Source of the DNA: Clostridium pascui
GTDB taxonomy: Bacteria; Bacillota; Clostridia; Clostridiales; Clostridiaceae
Direction: 5' to 3'
Length of the DNA stretch: 64,000 nt
NCBI RefSeq assembly: GCF_016908015.1
Contig: NZ_JAFBDB010000002.1
Span: forward strand, 248,001-312,000
Shown: one piece after another, positions 35,893 to 45,295 of the stretch
How positions within the stretch are numbered: the first letter of the stretch is position 1
Layout of the letters: each line of letters opens with the position of its first letter
The notes under the pieces: model-generated
What the model was told of the DNA's origin: nothing
The model's database searches: none
The model's input: only the letters and a program-made list of their open reading frames with translations
Program-made: the position numbers and the translations under genes

Positions 35893-37188
35893 ATGAAAAT
35901 TAAAATTAAAAAGAAAAATATTGCAGTATTATGTATTCTTGAATTTATTTTGTTTTTTGGATTTTTTTCAAGATATATAGAGTATAGCGGTATATGGAAT
36001 AGTATGCTTGCTATTGGGACCATTGTGGTTTTAGGAACTGAAAAAAAATGTAGGAAATCATTTATAAGAAATAGACGTTTTATGATTTGTTTGTTGTGCA
36101 CCATTTTATTAATAGGTATGGGCATTATTTTTGCGAACAGTAATGAATTTTTGAAAGATAATTTGCTCACTATGCTTTATCCGTTTTTAATATGTGCAAT
36201 TATTTTCTCTGTAGCGTATGCCAAAAGTGAAGCAGTTTCCAACTTTTTTGATATGAATTTTTATCTAGTAAATGCTATTTGGTTGATTAATTTATTTGTT
36301 CTTTCCCGACAGATTACTGGGTCTGGATTTATGATTAAGTCGTCTTGGTTAGCATTAAATGGATTTTATGCGGATCAATCTTGTGGACTATTTGGAAACT
36401 CTGGAACGCATGAATTGGGGTTATTTTCAATTTTTGTGCTTCTGTATAATTTTTATTATGTTGACTTTAAGGTGGAAAGTTCAATCAAAAGAAAAGCTTG
36501 TCTATTTTATACAATAATTACTGAAGGAATGATGCTATATTTCTCAACTTATAATGAAAATATGACTCTATTTTTGTTGATGCCGATATTTGCAATTATG
36601 TATATCCTTCTGAAAATAGACTGGACAAGTCACAATGTTGTGAAAAGAGTTTCAAAACTTGGGAAGTATTTTTTATTGATGTTGGTGATGGTTGCTATAA
36701 TACTTAGCGTTCCGCAACAGAGGAATTATATCTATGAAGAACTAAGTGCTAGAGTTATGAAAATATTGACTTTTGATGTGTCAGTGATAAATGGAAGTAA
36801 TGAGAGATTGGCGATTCCATATTACGGTTTAACAAATGAATGGGGTTGGAAATTTGGTAAAGGAATAGGTGCTTGGCGCTTACATAAAGGTGGATATCTA
36901 GGGTTTAATCACTTTGGTTTAAGCAGTGTTGGCTCTTTTATTAATTTAGGTGGTATATGGTTTTATCTTTTGTATTGCTTTTTGAACGCAATTATGTTGC
37001 AAGAAATTTGTAATAGAGGACGAAAATCAGGGATGTTTCTTATTGTTACATTGTGTTCTGTAATATTGTTATCTATCTATACGGTAATATTTACATCAAG
37101 TGTTTCTATAATTTGGTTAGCATTGAGCTTTGCCATTTTGGGTGAAATGAAGAAAGGTATAGATGGTAAGGAGGATTTTAATGGATAA
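35893..37188 (+). CDS. Wzy-type polysaccharide polymerase
   Basis: 431 residues with about ten to twelve membrane helices and one larger loop, from FGNSGTHELG near 172 to the region around 330, which is the normal topology of Wzy polymerases. Wzy proteins share little sequence, so the call depends on topology and locus. It would join repeat units on the outer membrane face. A broken relative with the same SGTHEL string lies at 38.3-38.8 kb. The last eight bases overlap the next gene, which suggests coupled translation. Confidence 0.75.
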   Translation: MKIKIKKKNIAVLCILEFILFFGFFSRYIEYSGIWNSMLAIGTIVVLGTEKKCRKSFIRNRRFMICLLCTILLIGMGIIFANSNEFLKDNLLTMLYPFLICAIIFSVAYAKSEAVSNFFDMNFYLVNAIWLINLFVLSRQITGSGFMIKSSWLALNGFYADQSCGLFGNSGTHELGLFSIFVLLYNFYYVDFKVESSIKRKACLFYTIITEGMMLYFSTYNENMTLFLLMPIFAIMYILLKIDWTSHNVVKRVSKLGKYFLLMLVMVAIILSVPQQRNYIYEELSARVMKILTFDVSVINGSNERLAIPYYGLTNEWGWKFGKGIGAWRLHKGGYLGFNHFGLSSVGSFINLGGIWFYLLYCFLNAIMLQEICNRGRKSGMFLIVTLCSVILLSIYTVIFTSSVSIIWLALSFAILGEMKKGIDGKEDFNG

Positions 37189-38206
37189 GAGCATAAAAGT
37201 TAGCATAATCATCCCACTATATAATACACCAGAAGCATATTTCAAACGGTGTATAGACAGTATATCTAGCCAGCAATATACAAATTACGAAATTATAGTT
37301 ATTGACGATGGCAGTAGAAATGAATTGAGTGCAGCCTATGAAAAAATTTGCAGTTCACATAAAAACATCTTATTTGTTACACAAGAAAATAGTGGAGTAT
37401 CATCTGCACGTAATAGAGGGATTACTTTAGCGACAGGGTATTATATTGCCTTTGTTGATGGTGATGATACTGTAGCAAAGTCATTTTTAGCTGAGGCTTT
37501 GCGGTATACGATTGAAGAATTGCCAGATTTGATTATTGGGCAAATTCAATATATTCCAAACAATAAAGCTGTTAGCTATGAATGTGGAGAAGTGTACATT
37601 AATGAAGATACTATAGCAGACCTAAAAAAAGCTATCTTAGGAATCCCACAGAATCATATAAATTATCCAGTTTTAGGGAGCCCATGTGGAAGATTATATA
37701 AAAAAGAAATATTAAAGGATGTAAGATTCCCAGAAGGTGTTTCCCATTGGGAAGATCAGTTATTCAATCGTTCTGCTATTGAATACGTAAAGTGTGCTGT
37801 TGTGGCATCTCAGTGCTGGTATAATTATTATCAAAATGATTTTTCGGCAATGCATAATAATTTTAATCAAAACTATATTGCAAATGCGAGACCTTTTTGG
37901 GCTTTGTGGAATGAAATGAACATAAAAGAGACCGATATATTTATATCAAAGGAGTTATATAAGAAGAATATCAATTTCTTTTATGCGGCTATACATCTAA
38001 ATCTTGTATATCTTCAAATACCGTGGAGTGAAAAAAGAAATATTATAAAAAAACTTAGTAATGAACCTATTTTTTTGAAAACTGTGAATGAATTACAATA
38101 TGGAGATTTGGATAAAGTAAGAGATAAGATTAGATTATTTGGAATGAAACACAAGTTATATGCTTTTATGTATTTTATGGTTAAGCAAAAAATGCGATTT
38201 GAGTAA
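37181..38206 (+). CDS. Family 2 glycosyltransferase
   Basis: 341 residues from ATG 37181, seven bases after AAGGAGG, overlapping the end of the polymerase gene. The GT-A motifs are VSIIIPLYNTPEAYFKRCID, IIVIDDGSRNE, SGVSSARNRG and VDGDDTV. The substrate is unknown. The C-terminal 150 residues are helical and basic with no membrane anchor. Confidence 0.87.
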   Translation: MDKSIKVSIIIPLYNTPEAYFKRCIDSISSQQYTNYEIIVIDDGSRNELSAAYEKICSSHKNILFVTQENSGVSSARNRGITLATGYYIAFVDGDDTVAKSFLAEALRYTIEELPDLIIGQIQYIPNNKAVSYECGEVYINEDTIADLKKAILGIPQNHINYPVLGSPCGRLYKKEILKDVRFPEGVSHWEDQLFNRSAIEYVKCAVVASQCWYNYYQNDFSAMHNNFNQNYIANARPFWALWNEMNIKETDIFISKELYKKNINFFYAAIHLNLVYLQIPWSEKRNIIKKLSNEPIFLKTVNELQYGDLDKVRDKIRLFGMKHKLYAFMYFMVKQKMRFE

Positions 38207-38290
38207 TTGTAAAGAGATAAGACCGAGGCCATCGAGGAATAAATATGGTAATTGTCATCATGGGGATTTTCAAAACTACTATTAAAATTC

Positions 38291-38794
38291 TTCTAAAAAA
38301 GGCATAATTTTAAAATTAAATTAACAGATATATTATTTTATACTCAAGGAATAGCTAACTTGATTATTATAATTTACATATTTATATTGAATTATGCAAA
38401 CAAGCAAGGATTAAAAAACTTTATAGTAAAAGACTTGTTCTGGATATTAAATATTTATTTTATTATGAATATTCCAAAAAAAGTAAAATAAATAGATGGA
38501 ACTTACTTTTTAATGAGATATGTACAGTATAATCCTATGTATAAAGCTCATATAACTGAATTAATTGGAGCTAGTGGAACGCATGAATTAACTTTTTACT
38601 GGATTTTATTAGCACTCACAAACTTATATAAACATTTAAAGAGCAAAAGAATATATATATTAATATTAGCAGGTATGCAAATTATCTTTATGTTTATAAT
38701 ATCGATTCAAAATGATAATACAGCGTTTTTTGTACTTTTCCCAATTATAATAGTGCAATATTTTATTAAAATTATAACAAAGGGAACTGTATAA
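38291..38794 (+). pseudogene. Nonsense-mutated and truncated second Wzy polymerase
   Basis: One frame from about 38291 reads hydrophobic sequence (ANLIIIIYIFILNYANKQGL, NFIVKDLFWILNIYFIMNIP) to an in-frame TAA at 38489-38491, then continues IDGTYFLMRYVQYN and IGASGTHELTFYWILLALTN to a TAA ending at 38794. It can be laid alongside the intact Wzy (SVAYAKSEAVSNFFDMNFYL through GNSGTHELGLFSIFVLL) with the same spacing. The N-terminal third and the C-terminal half are missing. An ATG at 38513 could start only 93 residues. Confidence 0.7.
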
Positions 38795-38843
38795 TAGTTC
38801 TGAAGTTGTTAAATTATTTAACAATATGAAGGAGAGAAAGATT

Positions 38844-40001
38844 ATGAAAAAAATCGGCATTATTACTTTAAATGGATACTTTAATTATGGAAATAGGCTG
38901 CAAAACTACGCTTTACAAGAGGTATTAAGGTCTTTAGGATTTCACGTAGAAACCATTCTGATTGATAATAATACTAGTAACACGAGAAGGAAGAATATTA
39001 ATCTAATTAGTAAAATAAAAAAAATAAAAGGAATGAAAATTAATAAGATATTTGAAAAAACAACCTTTAAATTATGGTACTATACACATAAGAATAAAAT
39101 TAAAAAGTATAATAATGAGAGGGTACAAAGATTTATAAAATTTACACATGATCATATATTAGAAACCAAGTATTGTATTTCTGATAATAAAATTCTAAAT
39201 GATCTAGCTAATAGCTATGATTACTTTGTTACTGGAAGTGATCAAGTTTGGAATCCAAGATATAATAAAGGATCTTCTATATATTTTTTAACATTTGCAC
39301 CAAAAATAAAAAGGGTGGCATATTCACCAAGTTTTGGTCTGTCTAGTATACCTACCGAATATTTAGAAAACTATAAAACTTGGATTTCTGAAATGGCAAG
39401 CATATCTGTTAGAGAAGAGGCCGGAGCTAGAACTATTAAGAAATTAACAGGAAGGGATGCTCCTGTGCTTATAGACCCAACGTTAGTTTTATCTAAAGGA
39501 AAATGGTTATCTATTGCAAAACACGCACCTAATAAACCGAAAAAAAGATACTTATTAACTTATTTTCTTGGGGAAGGTATACATAATCATAAAGATGTAA
39601 TAAAACAAATTGCCTTAGAAAATAAACTGGAAATAGTAAATTTAGCTAATATTAAAGATTTTAAGGCATTTATTACATGTCCAAGTGAATTTATCGATTA
39701 CATTAATTCAGCAAGTATGTTTTTTACAGATTCTTTTCATGGTTGTGTATTTTCAATTTTGTTAGAAAAACCTTTTATTGTATTTGATAGAATTGAAAAT
39801 GGTCCTTCAATGAATTCAAGAATAGATACTTTGCTATCTACTTTTAATTTACAATCAAGAAAATGGGAAAATATTAAAGATAAAAAACAAGTTTTTGATA
39901 TAGATTATTCGCATGTTCAACCAATTTTAGAAATAGAACGTCAAAAAGCTTTTAATTATTTAAAAGAGGCTCTAAATGTTAAGGATGAGGATAAGTTATG
40001 A
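38844..40001 (+). CDS. Polysaccharide pyruvyltransferase family protein
   Basis: 386 residues from ATG 38844, which follows AAGGAGAG; the in-frame ATG at 38826 lies upstream of that site. The PF04230 family pattern is seen: GIITLNGYFNYGNRLQNYAL at the start, FVTGSDQVWNP near 130, VREEAG near 190, DPTLVL near 215 and TDSFHGCVFSILLEKPF near 295. Members add pyruvate ketals from phosphoenolpyruvate to sugars (CsaB does this on S-layer-anchoring polymers), though some in capsule loci have other roles. The stop overlaps the flippase start by four bases. Confidence 0.82.
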   Translation: MKKIGIITLNGYFNYGNRLQNYALQEVLRSLGFHVETILIDNNTSNTRRKNINLISKIKKIKGMKINKIFEKTTFKLWYYTHKNKIKKYNNERVQRFIKFTHDHILETKYCISDNKILNDLANSYDYFVTGSDQVWNPRYNKGSSIYFLTFAPKIKRVAYSPSFGLSSIPTEYLENYKTWISEMASISVREEAGARTIKKLTGRDAPVLIDPTLVLSKGKWLSIAKHAPNKPKKRYLLTYFLGEGIHNHKDVIKQIALENKLEIVNLANIKDFKAFITCPSEFIDYINSASMFFTDSFHGCVFSILLEKPFIVFDRIENGPSMNSRIDTLLSTFNLQSRKWENIKDKKQVFDIDYSHVQPILEIERQKAFNYLKEALNVKDEDKL

Positions 40002-41542
40002 AAATTAATCAGCTAAAAGCAGGAGCTATTTTGTCATATGCCTCAATGGGGCTTGGATATATTATATCAATAGTATATACACCTATAATGCTTCGCTTAT
40101 TAGGACAAAGTGAATATGGACTATACAATTTAGTATCCTCAGTAGTCAGTTATCTAGGCTTACTTAGTTTTGGGTTTGGTAGTGCCTATATGAGATATTA
40201 TTCTCGCTACAAAGTTAATAAAGATGAAGAAAACATTGCTAAGTTAAATGGTATGTTTTTAATTGTTTTTTCAACAATTGGGTTTATTGCAATTTTAGCA
40301 GGAATAGTACTTGTTTTGAATATAGATCTGATATTTGGAAAGAAGCTTACTACGAGTGAACTTAATACGGCGAAAATTTTAATGGCAATAATGGTATTTA
40401 ACATTGCATTATCATTCCCAGCAAGTGTATTTAGTTCACATATTACTGCTAATGAAAAATATGTTTTTCAAAAATTACTACAAATGATTAAGACACTAAT
40501 AAATCCTATGGTAATGTTGCCAGTTTTGTTAATGGGATACAAATCAATAGGAATGGTAGTTGTTACAACTAGTTTTAATATTATAATAGAAATAAGTAAT
40601 ACAGTATTTTGTCTTAGAAAGTTAAAGATGAACTTTATATTTAATAAGTTTAATTTTTATTTAATGAAAGAAATAATAATTTTCTCATCATATATATTTT
40701 TAAATATGATTATAGATCAAATTAACTGGAGTGTAGATAAATTTGTATTAGGTAGGTTTAGAGGTACTGTGGCTGTGGCTGTGTATGGTTTAGCATCGCA
40801 GTTAAATACTTACTATTTATCATTATCAACTGCTATTTCAAATGTGTTTATACCAAGAGTTAATAGAATGGTAGTAGCAAGTAATGATAATAGGGAGCTA
40901 ACCAACTTATTTACACGTGTAGGTAGGGTGCAGTTTATCTTACTTTCTTTGATTTGTTCAGTGCTAATATTCTTTGGACAACCTTTTATTAATATGTGGG
41001 CGGGAAGTGATTATAGTGAAGCATACTCAATAGCATTGCTTCTTATTATTCCGGTTACAATTCCTTTAATTCAAAATTTAGGTATTGAAATCCAGAAAGC
41101 TAAGAATATGCATAAATTTCGTTCTTGGATCTATTTATTTATTGCAATTGGAAATATGTTTTTAAGTATTCCACTTACTAAATCGTACGGTGGAGTAGGA
41201 GCAGCATTAGGTACAGCAATTTCCTTAATAATAGGAAATGGAATAATTATGAATGTATATTATCATAAAAAAGTTGAGCTTGATATGAGATATTTCTGGA
41301 GTAAAATATTGAGTTTCATTCCAGCCTTGCTATTACCAGTAATAGTAGGTATTATAATGGTTTTATTTGTAGACATGAATCATATTTTAGTGCTCTTAAT
41401 GTGTGGAATTATTTACGTAGTTGTATTCTCTATTTCTATGTGGTTCATAGGAATGAATCAATATGAGAAGGATTTAGTAGGTAAGCCAATATCAAAATTA
41501 ATCAAAAAAGTAAAGTTAAACACAGGAAAATGTTATGAATAA
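39998..41542 (+). CDS. Wzx-type polysaccharide flippase
   Basis: 514 residues with about 12-14 membrane helices and the MATE/MOP flippase pattern. SMGLGYIISIVYTPIMLRLL begins the first helix pair, and NWSVDKFVLGRF near 245 is a typical mid-protein string. It would carry lipid-linked repeat units across the membrane. Coupled by a four-base overlap to the pyruvyltransferase. One flippase and one intact polymerase make a complete Wzx/Wzy system. Confidence 0.88.
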   Translation: MKINQLKAGAILSYASMGLGYIISIVYTPIMLRLLGQSEYGLYNLVSSVVSYLGLLSFGFGSAYMRYYSRYKVNKDEENIAKLNGMFLIVFSTIGFIAILAGIVLVLNIDLIFGKKLTTSELNTAKILMAIMVFNIALSFPASVFSSHITANEKYVFQKLLQMIKTLINPMVMLPVLLMGYKSIGMVVVTTSFNIIIEISNTVFCLRKLKMNFIFNKFNFYLMKEIIIFSSYIFLNMIIDQINWSVDKFVLGRFRGTVAVAVYGLASQLNTYYLSLSTAISNVFIPRVNRMVVASNDNRELTNLFTRVGRVQFILLSLICSVLIFFGQPFINMWAGSDYSEAYSIALLLIIPVTIPLIQNLGIEIQKAKNMHKFRSWIYLFIAIGNMFLSIPLTKSYGGVGAALGTAISLIIGNGIIMNVYYHKKVELDMRYFWSKILSFIPALLLPVIVGIIMVLFVDMNHILVLLMCGIIYVVVFSISMWFIGMNQYEKDLVGKPISKLIKKVKLNTGKCYE

Positions 41543-41587
41543 TAAAACTAATAAACTATTGGGATTTTAGCATAGAGGGAGAGAATT

Positions 41588-42778
41588 ATGATTACAATTA
41601 ATGATAAGAAAGATTGTATGGGATGTCATGCTTGTTCAAATATCTGCCCTAAAAGTTGTATTACTATGAAAAGTGATAGTGAAGGTTTTTGGTATCCTTC
41701 TGTAGATTATAATAAGTGTATAAAATGTGGCGTGTGCGTAAAAGTTTGCCCTATTATAAATAAAACAGTAGTTCAAAATAATCCTAGAGCTTATGCTTGT
41801 TATAATAAGAATGAAACTGTTAGGTTAGAAAGTTCATCAGGTGGTATTTTTACGCTATTTGCGGAACATATAATTAATAATGGTGGTGTCGTTTTTGGAG
41901 CAGTCTTTGATAAAAGTTTCTCAGTAGTTCACAGCTATGTGGAGACAAAAGAAGGATTAGAAAGATTTCGTGGTTCTAAATATGTTCAAAGTAAAATAGG
42001 AGATACATATAAGCAGGCTAAAGAATTTTTAGACGAAGGTACAAAGGTGCTATTTACAGGAACGCCGTGTCAGATTGGTGGATTGAAATCTTATTTGCAG
42101 AAAGACTATGGTAATTTATTTTGTATAGATATTATTTGTCATGGAGTACCATCACCAAAAGTTTGGGAGAAATATATTTCTTATCAACAGAATTGGAATG
42201 AGTCAACAATACGCAAAATTATTTTTAGATCTAAGGATAAAGGTTGGAAGCGATACTCAGTATCAGTCTCATTCAATAATGCTATAGAGTATCTACAGAC
42301 TTTTGATAAGGATTTATTTATGAAAGCATTTTTAAAAAATATTTGTTTACGCCCATCATGTTATAAATGTGATTTTAAAACGTTACATAGACAAAGTGAT
42401 ATCACTCTTGCAGATTTTTGGGGAATTCAAAATGTATTACCGGATATGGATGATGATAAAGGGACATCACTTATTTTTGTTAACAGTATTATTGGACAAT
42501 ACATGTTAGAAAATATAAAAGATAAGATTTTATATAAGGAGACTGATATAAATGAAGCTATATTCTATAACTCGTCAGCAATAAAATCTGTTAAGTATAA
42601 TCCAAAACGAGAAAACTTTTTTAAAGAAATAAATCAATTATCTTTTGATAAATTAGTACAAAAATACTGTTCGGATAATATATTAGTGAGAATAAAGAAA
42701 AAATTAAAAGCTGTGGTACGAACAATATTAAAGAAGATAGGGTTATTGGTTGTAGTAAAGAAATTATTAGAAATTTAA
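41588..42778 (+). CDS. Ferredoxin-FrhB-like protein (F420 hydrogenase beta family)
   Basis: 396 residues. Two 4Fe-4S motifs are at the N-terminus: CMGCHACSNICP and CIKCGVCVKVCP. FrhB N- and C-terminal domains follow (SSSGGIFTLFAEHIINNGG near 80, FTGTPCQIGGL near 155, Cys-rich CLRPSCYKCDFK near 255). Related proteins often sit beside pyruvyltransferase genes in polysaccharide clusters. Clostridia are not known to make F420, so a flavin and ferredoxin role in sugar reduction is more likely; the reaction is not known. GGGAGAG precedes the ATG. Confidence 0.8.
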   Translation: MITINDKKDCMGCHACSNICPKSCITMKSDSEGFWYPSVDYNKCIKCGVCVKVCPIINKTVVQNNPRAYACYNKNETVRLESSSGGIFTLFAEHIINNGGVVFGAVFDKSFSVVHSYVETKEGLERFRGSKYVQSKIGDTYKQAKEFLDEGTKVLFTGTPCQIGGLKSYLQKDYGNLFCIDIICHGVPSPKVWEKYISYQQNWNESTIRKIIFRSKDKGWKRYSVSVSFNNAIEYLQTFDKDLFMKAFLKNICLRPSCYKCDFKTLHRQSDITLADFWGIQNVLPDMDDDKGTSLIFVNSIIGQYMLENIKDKILYKETDINEAIFYNSSAIKSVKYNPKRENFFKEINQLSFDKLVQKYCSDNILVRIKKKLKAVVRTILKKIGLLVVVKKLLEI

Positions 42779-42880
42779 TATATAAGATTTTTATAAGGAA
42801 AGTGCTATAGGGCAGAATCTTTATAAAAAATTTATCAAAGATTAGCATTTGTTTACAGGGCTTATGAGGGGGAGTTATAA

Positions 42881-43804
42881 ATGAAAATTAGAAAAGCAGT
42901 CATTCCAGCGGCAGGTCTTGGAACAAGATTCTTACCTGCAACTAAAGCTCAGCCAAAGGAAATGCTTCCGATAGTAGACAAGCCTACTATTCAATATATT
43001 ATAGAGGAAGCCGTGGAGTCGGGGATAGAAGAAATACTTATAATTACTGGCAGAAGTAAAATTTCTATAGAAAATCATTTTGATAAATCGGTGGAACTAG
43101 AATTAGAACTTGAGCAAAAGAATAAACAAGACTTACTTAAGGTTGTACGAGATATAAGTAATTTAGCAAATATACATTTCATTAGACAAAAGGAACCTAG
43201 AGGACTTGGACATGCTATAAGCTGTGCTAAGAGCTTTGTAGGTAATGAGCCCTTTGCTGTAATGCTTGGAGATGATGTGGTAGATAATGAAACTCCTTGC
43301 TTAAAGCAGCTTATAGATTGTTTTAGTGAATATAAAACTTCAGTACTTGGAGTTCAGCGCGTGGCACAAAGTGAAGTTTCTAAGTATGGAATTGTTAAAG
43401 ATTTAAAGATAGAAGGCAGAGTTTGCAAGGTTAAGGATTTAGTAGAAAAACCAAGCATAGAAGAATCTCCATCAAACATAGCAATCCTTGGAAGATATAT
43501 ACTTATGCCAGAAGTATTTGATATACTTCAAAATACAAAGCCAGGCAAGGGTGGAGAAATTCAGCTAACGGATGCACTAAAAACACTATTAGCTCAGCAA
43601 GCCATTTATGCCTATGAGTTTGAGGGCAGAAGACATGATGTGGGTGATAAATTAGGTTATCTACAGGCAACGGTAGAAATGGCTTTAAAAAGAGAAGATT
43701 TAAGAGAACCTTTCATGGAATACTTATTAAACACAATTAAATCAGAGGAAATTAAAATCTCTGCCGCAGCTTCTAAGGAAGCAGCCGCAACTAAACAAAA
43801 CTAA
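42881..43804 (+). CDS. galU: UTP-glucose-1-phosphate uridylyltransferase
   Basis: 307 residues. KAVIPAAGLGTRFLPATKAQ is followed by PKEMLPIVDKPTIQYI, the GalU signature, with LGDDVV near 130 and a VEKP string near 190. It makes UDP-glucose, a donor for capsule sugars and glycolipids. The final 20 residues are Ala/Lys-rich and unusual. GGGGG precedes the ATG. A strong terminator ends the polysaccharide locus here. Confidence 0.95.
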   Translation: MKIRKAVIPAAGLGTRFLPATKAQPKEMLPIVDKPTIQYIIEEAVESGIEEILIITGRSKISIENHFDKSVELELELEQKNKQDLLKVVRDISNLANIHFIRQKEPRGLGHAISCAKSFVGNEPFAVMLGDDVVDNETPCLKQLIDCFSEYKTSVLGVQRVAQSEVSKYGIVKDLKIEGRVCKVKDLVEKPSIEESPSNIAILGRYILMPEVFDILQNTKPGKGGEIQLTDALKTLLAQQAIYAYEFEGRRHDVGDKLGYLQATVEMALKREDLREPFMEYLLNTIKSEEIKISAAASKEAAATKQN

Positions 43805-43838
43805 GGACAACTAGTTAAAGTAAAGTGAGAATATCAGA

Positions 43839-43880
43839 CCCAGCAGAATAAAGAAATATTCTGTTGGGTTTTTATTTTTA
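43839..43880 (+). terminator. Rho-independent terminator at the end of the capsule locus
   Basis: CCCAGCAGAATA (43839-43850) pairs with TATTCTGTTGGG with one G-U pair, followed by TTTTTATTTTT. It closes the galU transcript. Confidence 0.85.
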
Positions 43881-43953
43881 TAGTTATAAATTGTAAATAA
43901 AAGAAGGAAAATGTTTAAGAATATAGAAATTAATATATAAAGGGGGAGATATA

Positions 43954-44388
43954 ATGAAAAAGTTAAAAAGTTTATTCTTATCGCTATTAATAGCATTACT
44001 TTTTAGTAGTACTTCTTTTGCACATCCAGGCAGAACTGATTCTAATGGTGGACATTATGTGAGAACATCTGGATGGGGATATAAAGTGGGAACTTACCAC
44101 TATCATAGTGGCCCTTATGCTGGGTGTACAGTAAATTATAGCGGTGAAATACCACAGGCATTTAAGACTAAACCTACAAACAGTTCTAGCAGTTCTAGCA
44201 CAATAAGTAATTACGGACAAGTACAAAAAATTCAAACTAAATTAAATAGCCTTGGTTATAATTGTGGAACTCCTGATGGAATTATGGGAGCCAAGACAAA
44301 GGAAGCCATCATGAAATTTCAAAAGGCAAACCAATTAACTGCAGATGGCATAGCAGGGCCTCAAACTTTAAAAAAATTGGGATTATAA
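43954..44388 (+). CDS. Secreted YHYH + peptidoglycan-binding protein
   Basis: 144 residues. A signal peptide spans about 1-23 (cleavage near SFA-H). A short histidine motif region has HPGRTDSNGGHY and GTYHYHSG (about 24-55), as in YHYH-domain proteins often found with nucleases or wall proteins. A Ser-rich linker leads to a peptidoglycan-binding domain (PF01471) at about 85-142 (VQKIQTKLNSLGYNCGTPDG, then AGPQTLKKLGL). No catalytic domain is present; the histidines could bind metal. GGGGGAG precedes the ATG. Monocistronic. Confidence 0.82.
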   Translation: MKKLKSLFLSLLIALLFSSTSFAHPGRTDSNGGHYVRTSGWGYKVGTYHYHSGPYAGCTVNYSGEIPQAFKTKPTNSSSSSSTISNYGQVQKIQTKLNSLGYNCGTPDGIMGAKTKEAIMKFQKANQLTADGIAGPQTLKKLGL

Positions 44389-44412
44389 ATTATATTGAAT
44401 ATATATTATTTT

Positions 44413-44450
44413 TTCAGTAGAGCAAGGTTTCTCTACTGGATTTTTTATTT
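44413..44450. terminator. Bidirectional terminator
   Basis: CAGTAGAG (44415-44422) pairs with CTCTACTG (44431-44438), with T-rich runs on the right and T/A-rich sequence on the left. It separates the YHYH gene (+) from the DnaC-like gene (-). Confidence 0.8.
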
Positions 44451-45295
44451 TACCCTCTATTTTCTCCATTAACCCTATAGTTATTTTCCTTCCCTAGTAT
44501 TTCTATGGTGTTGCCCCTGCACATTTCAAGTATTCGGCTTCCTACTGCCTCGTCAAGTTCTAGAAGCTTTTCCATGGTGCATTCGCTGGAAATTATCATG
44601 GGAAGGGTATTTAAATACCTGTAATTTATTATTTCAAACATAATGTTTATGTCTGATTCGGTGATTTTGCCTTTAAATAAATCATCTATTACTATAAGTT
44701 CTGAGGTTTTGTATTTTCCAAGAATTAAGCTATAGCATTCTCCATCCAGCATGTTTTGTTTAATTTTAGTTATAACATCCCTATAGGGCATATAAATCCC
44801 CTTTACTCCCTTGTCCATTAAATTAAGAGCTATAGCCGTGCACAGGTGAGTTTTTCCACTTCCAACTTGTCCAAGAAAGGCTATGCTGTTATTTTTTTTG
44901 TGTTTTATTTCGTCAAAACTCTTAAGATAGTTTAAAGCTGCCATTTTACATTTTCTGCTTACAGCATTATATATTTTATAGTTTTTTAAATTAAGCTGTG
45001 AGCTATCCACATTTAGCCCTGCAAGCTTCCACTTGGACTTAATATTACTTTTCATGGTGCAGCTGCAGGGAGTGATAATATCTTGATATCTGGCATCACT
45101 TTTTACAATAAAGCCAACCCCTCTGCATATAGGACAAATATCATAAAAATTCTGCGAAGTCCTCATCTGTAAACTCTGGGAACTCTGGTTCATCAGGTCT
45201 AAATCCTGCGTATTTTCCTTGGACCTCTCTTTGAGTCTTTTTATTATAGCTTGGATGTTGTCTGTTTCCCCAGTTTGAGCATTTCTTTGTTCCAT
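44450..45295 (-). CDS. DnaC-like helicase loader ATPase
   Basis: About 281 residues. An N-terminal region with four cysteines (CPICRG...CSC, about 56-82 from this start) could bind zinc. The AAA+ core has Walker A GQVGSGKTH near 142 and Walker B LIVIDDLF near 204. It resembles the DnaC/DnaI/IstB group that loads the replicative helicase. The start is uncertain. ATG 45295 has AAAGG at good spacing but puts about 155 bases out of frame over the end of the DnaD-like gene; ATG 45166 would reduce the overlap to 26 bases. The pairing with a DnaD protein is typical of phage or plasmid replication modules, yet no other phage genes are near. Confidence 0.8.
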   Translation of the reverse strand: MEQRNAQTGETDNIQAIIKRLKERSKENTQDLDLMNQSSQSLQMRTSQNFYDICPICRGVGFIVKSDARYQDIITPCSCTMKSNIKSKWKLAGLNVDSSQLNLKNYKIYNAVSRKCKMAALNYLKSFDEIKHKKNNSIAFLGQVGSGKTHLCTAIALNLMDKGVKGIYMPYRDVITKIKQNMLDGECYSLILGKYKTSELIVIDDLFKGKITESDINIMFEIINYRYLNTLPMIISSECTMEKLLELDEAVGSRILEMCRGNTIEILGKENNYRVNGENRG

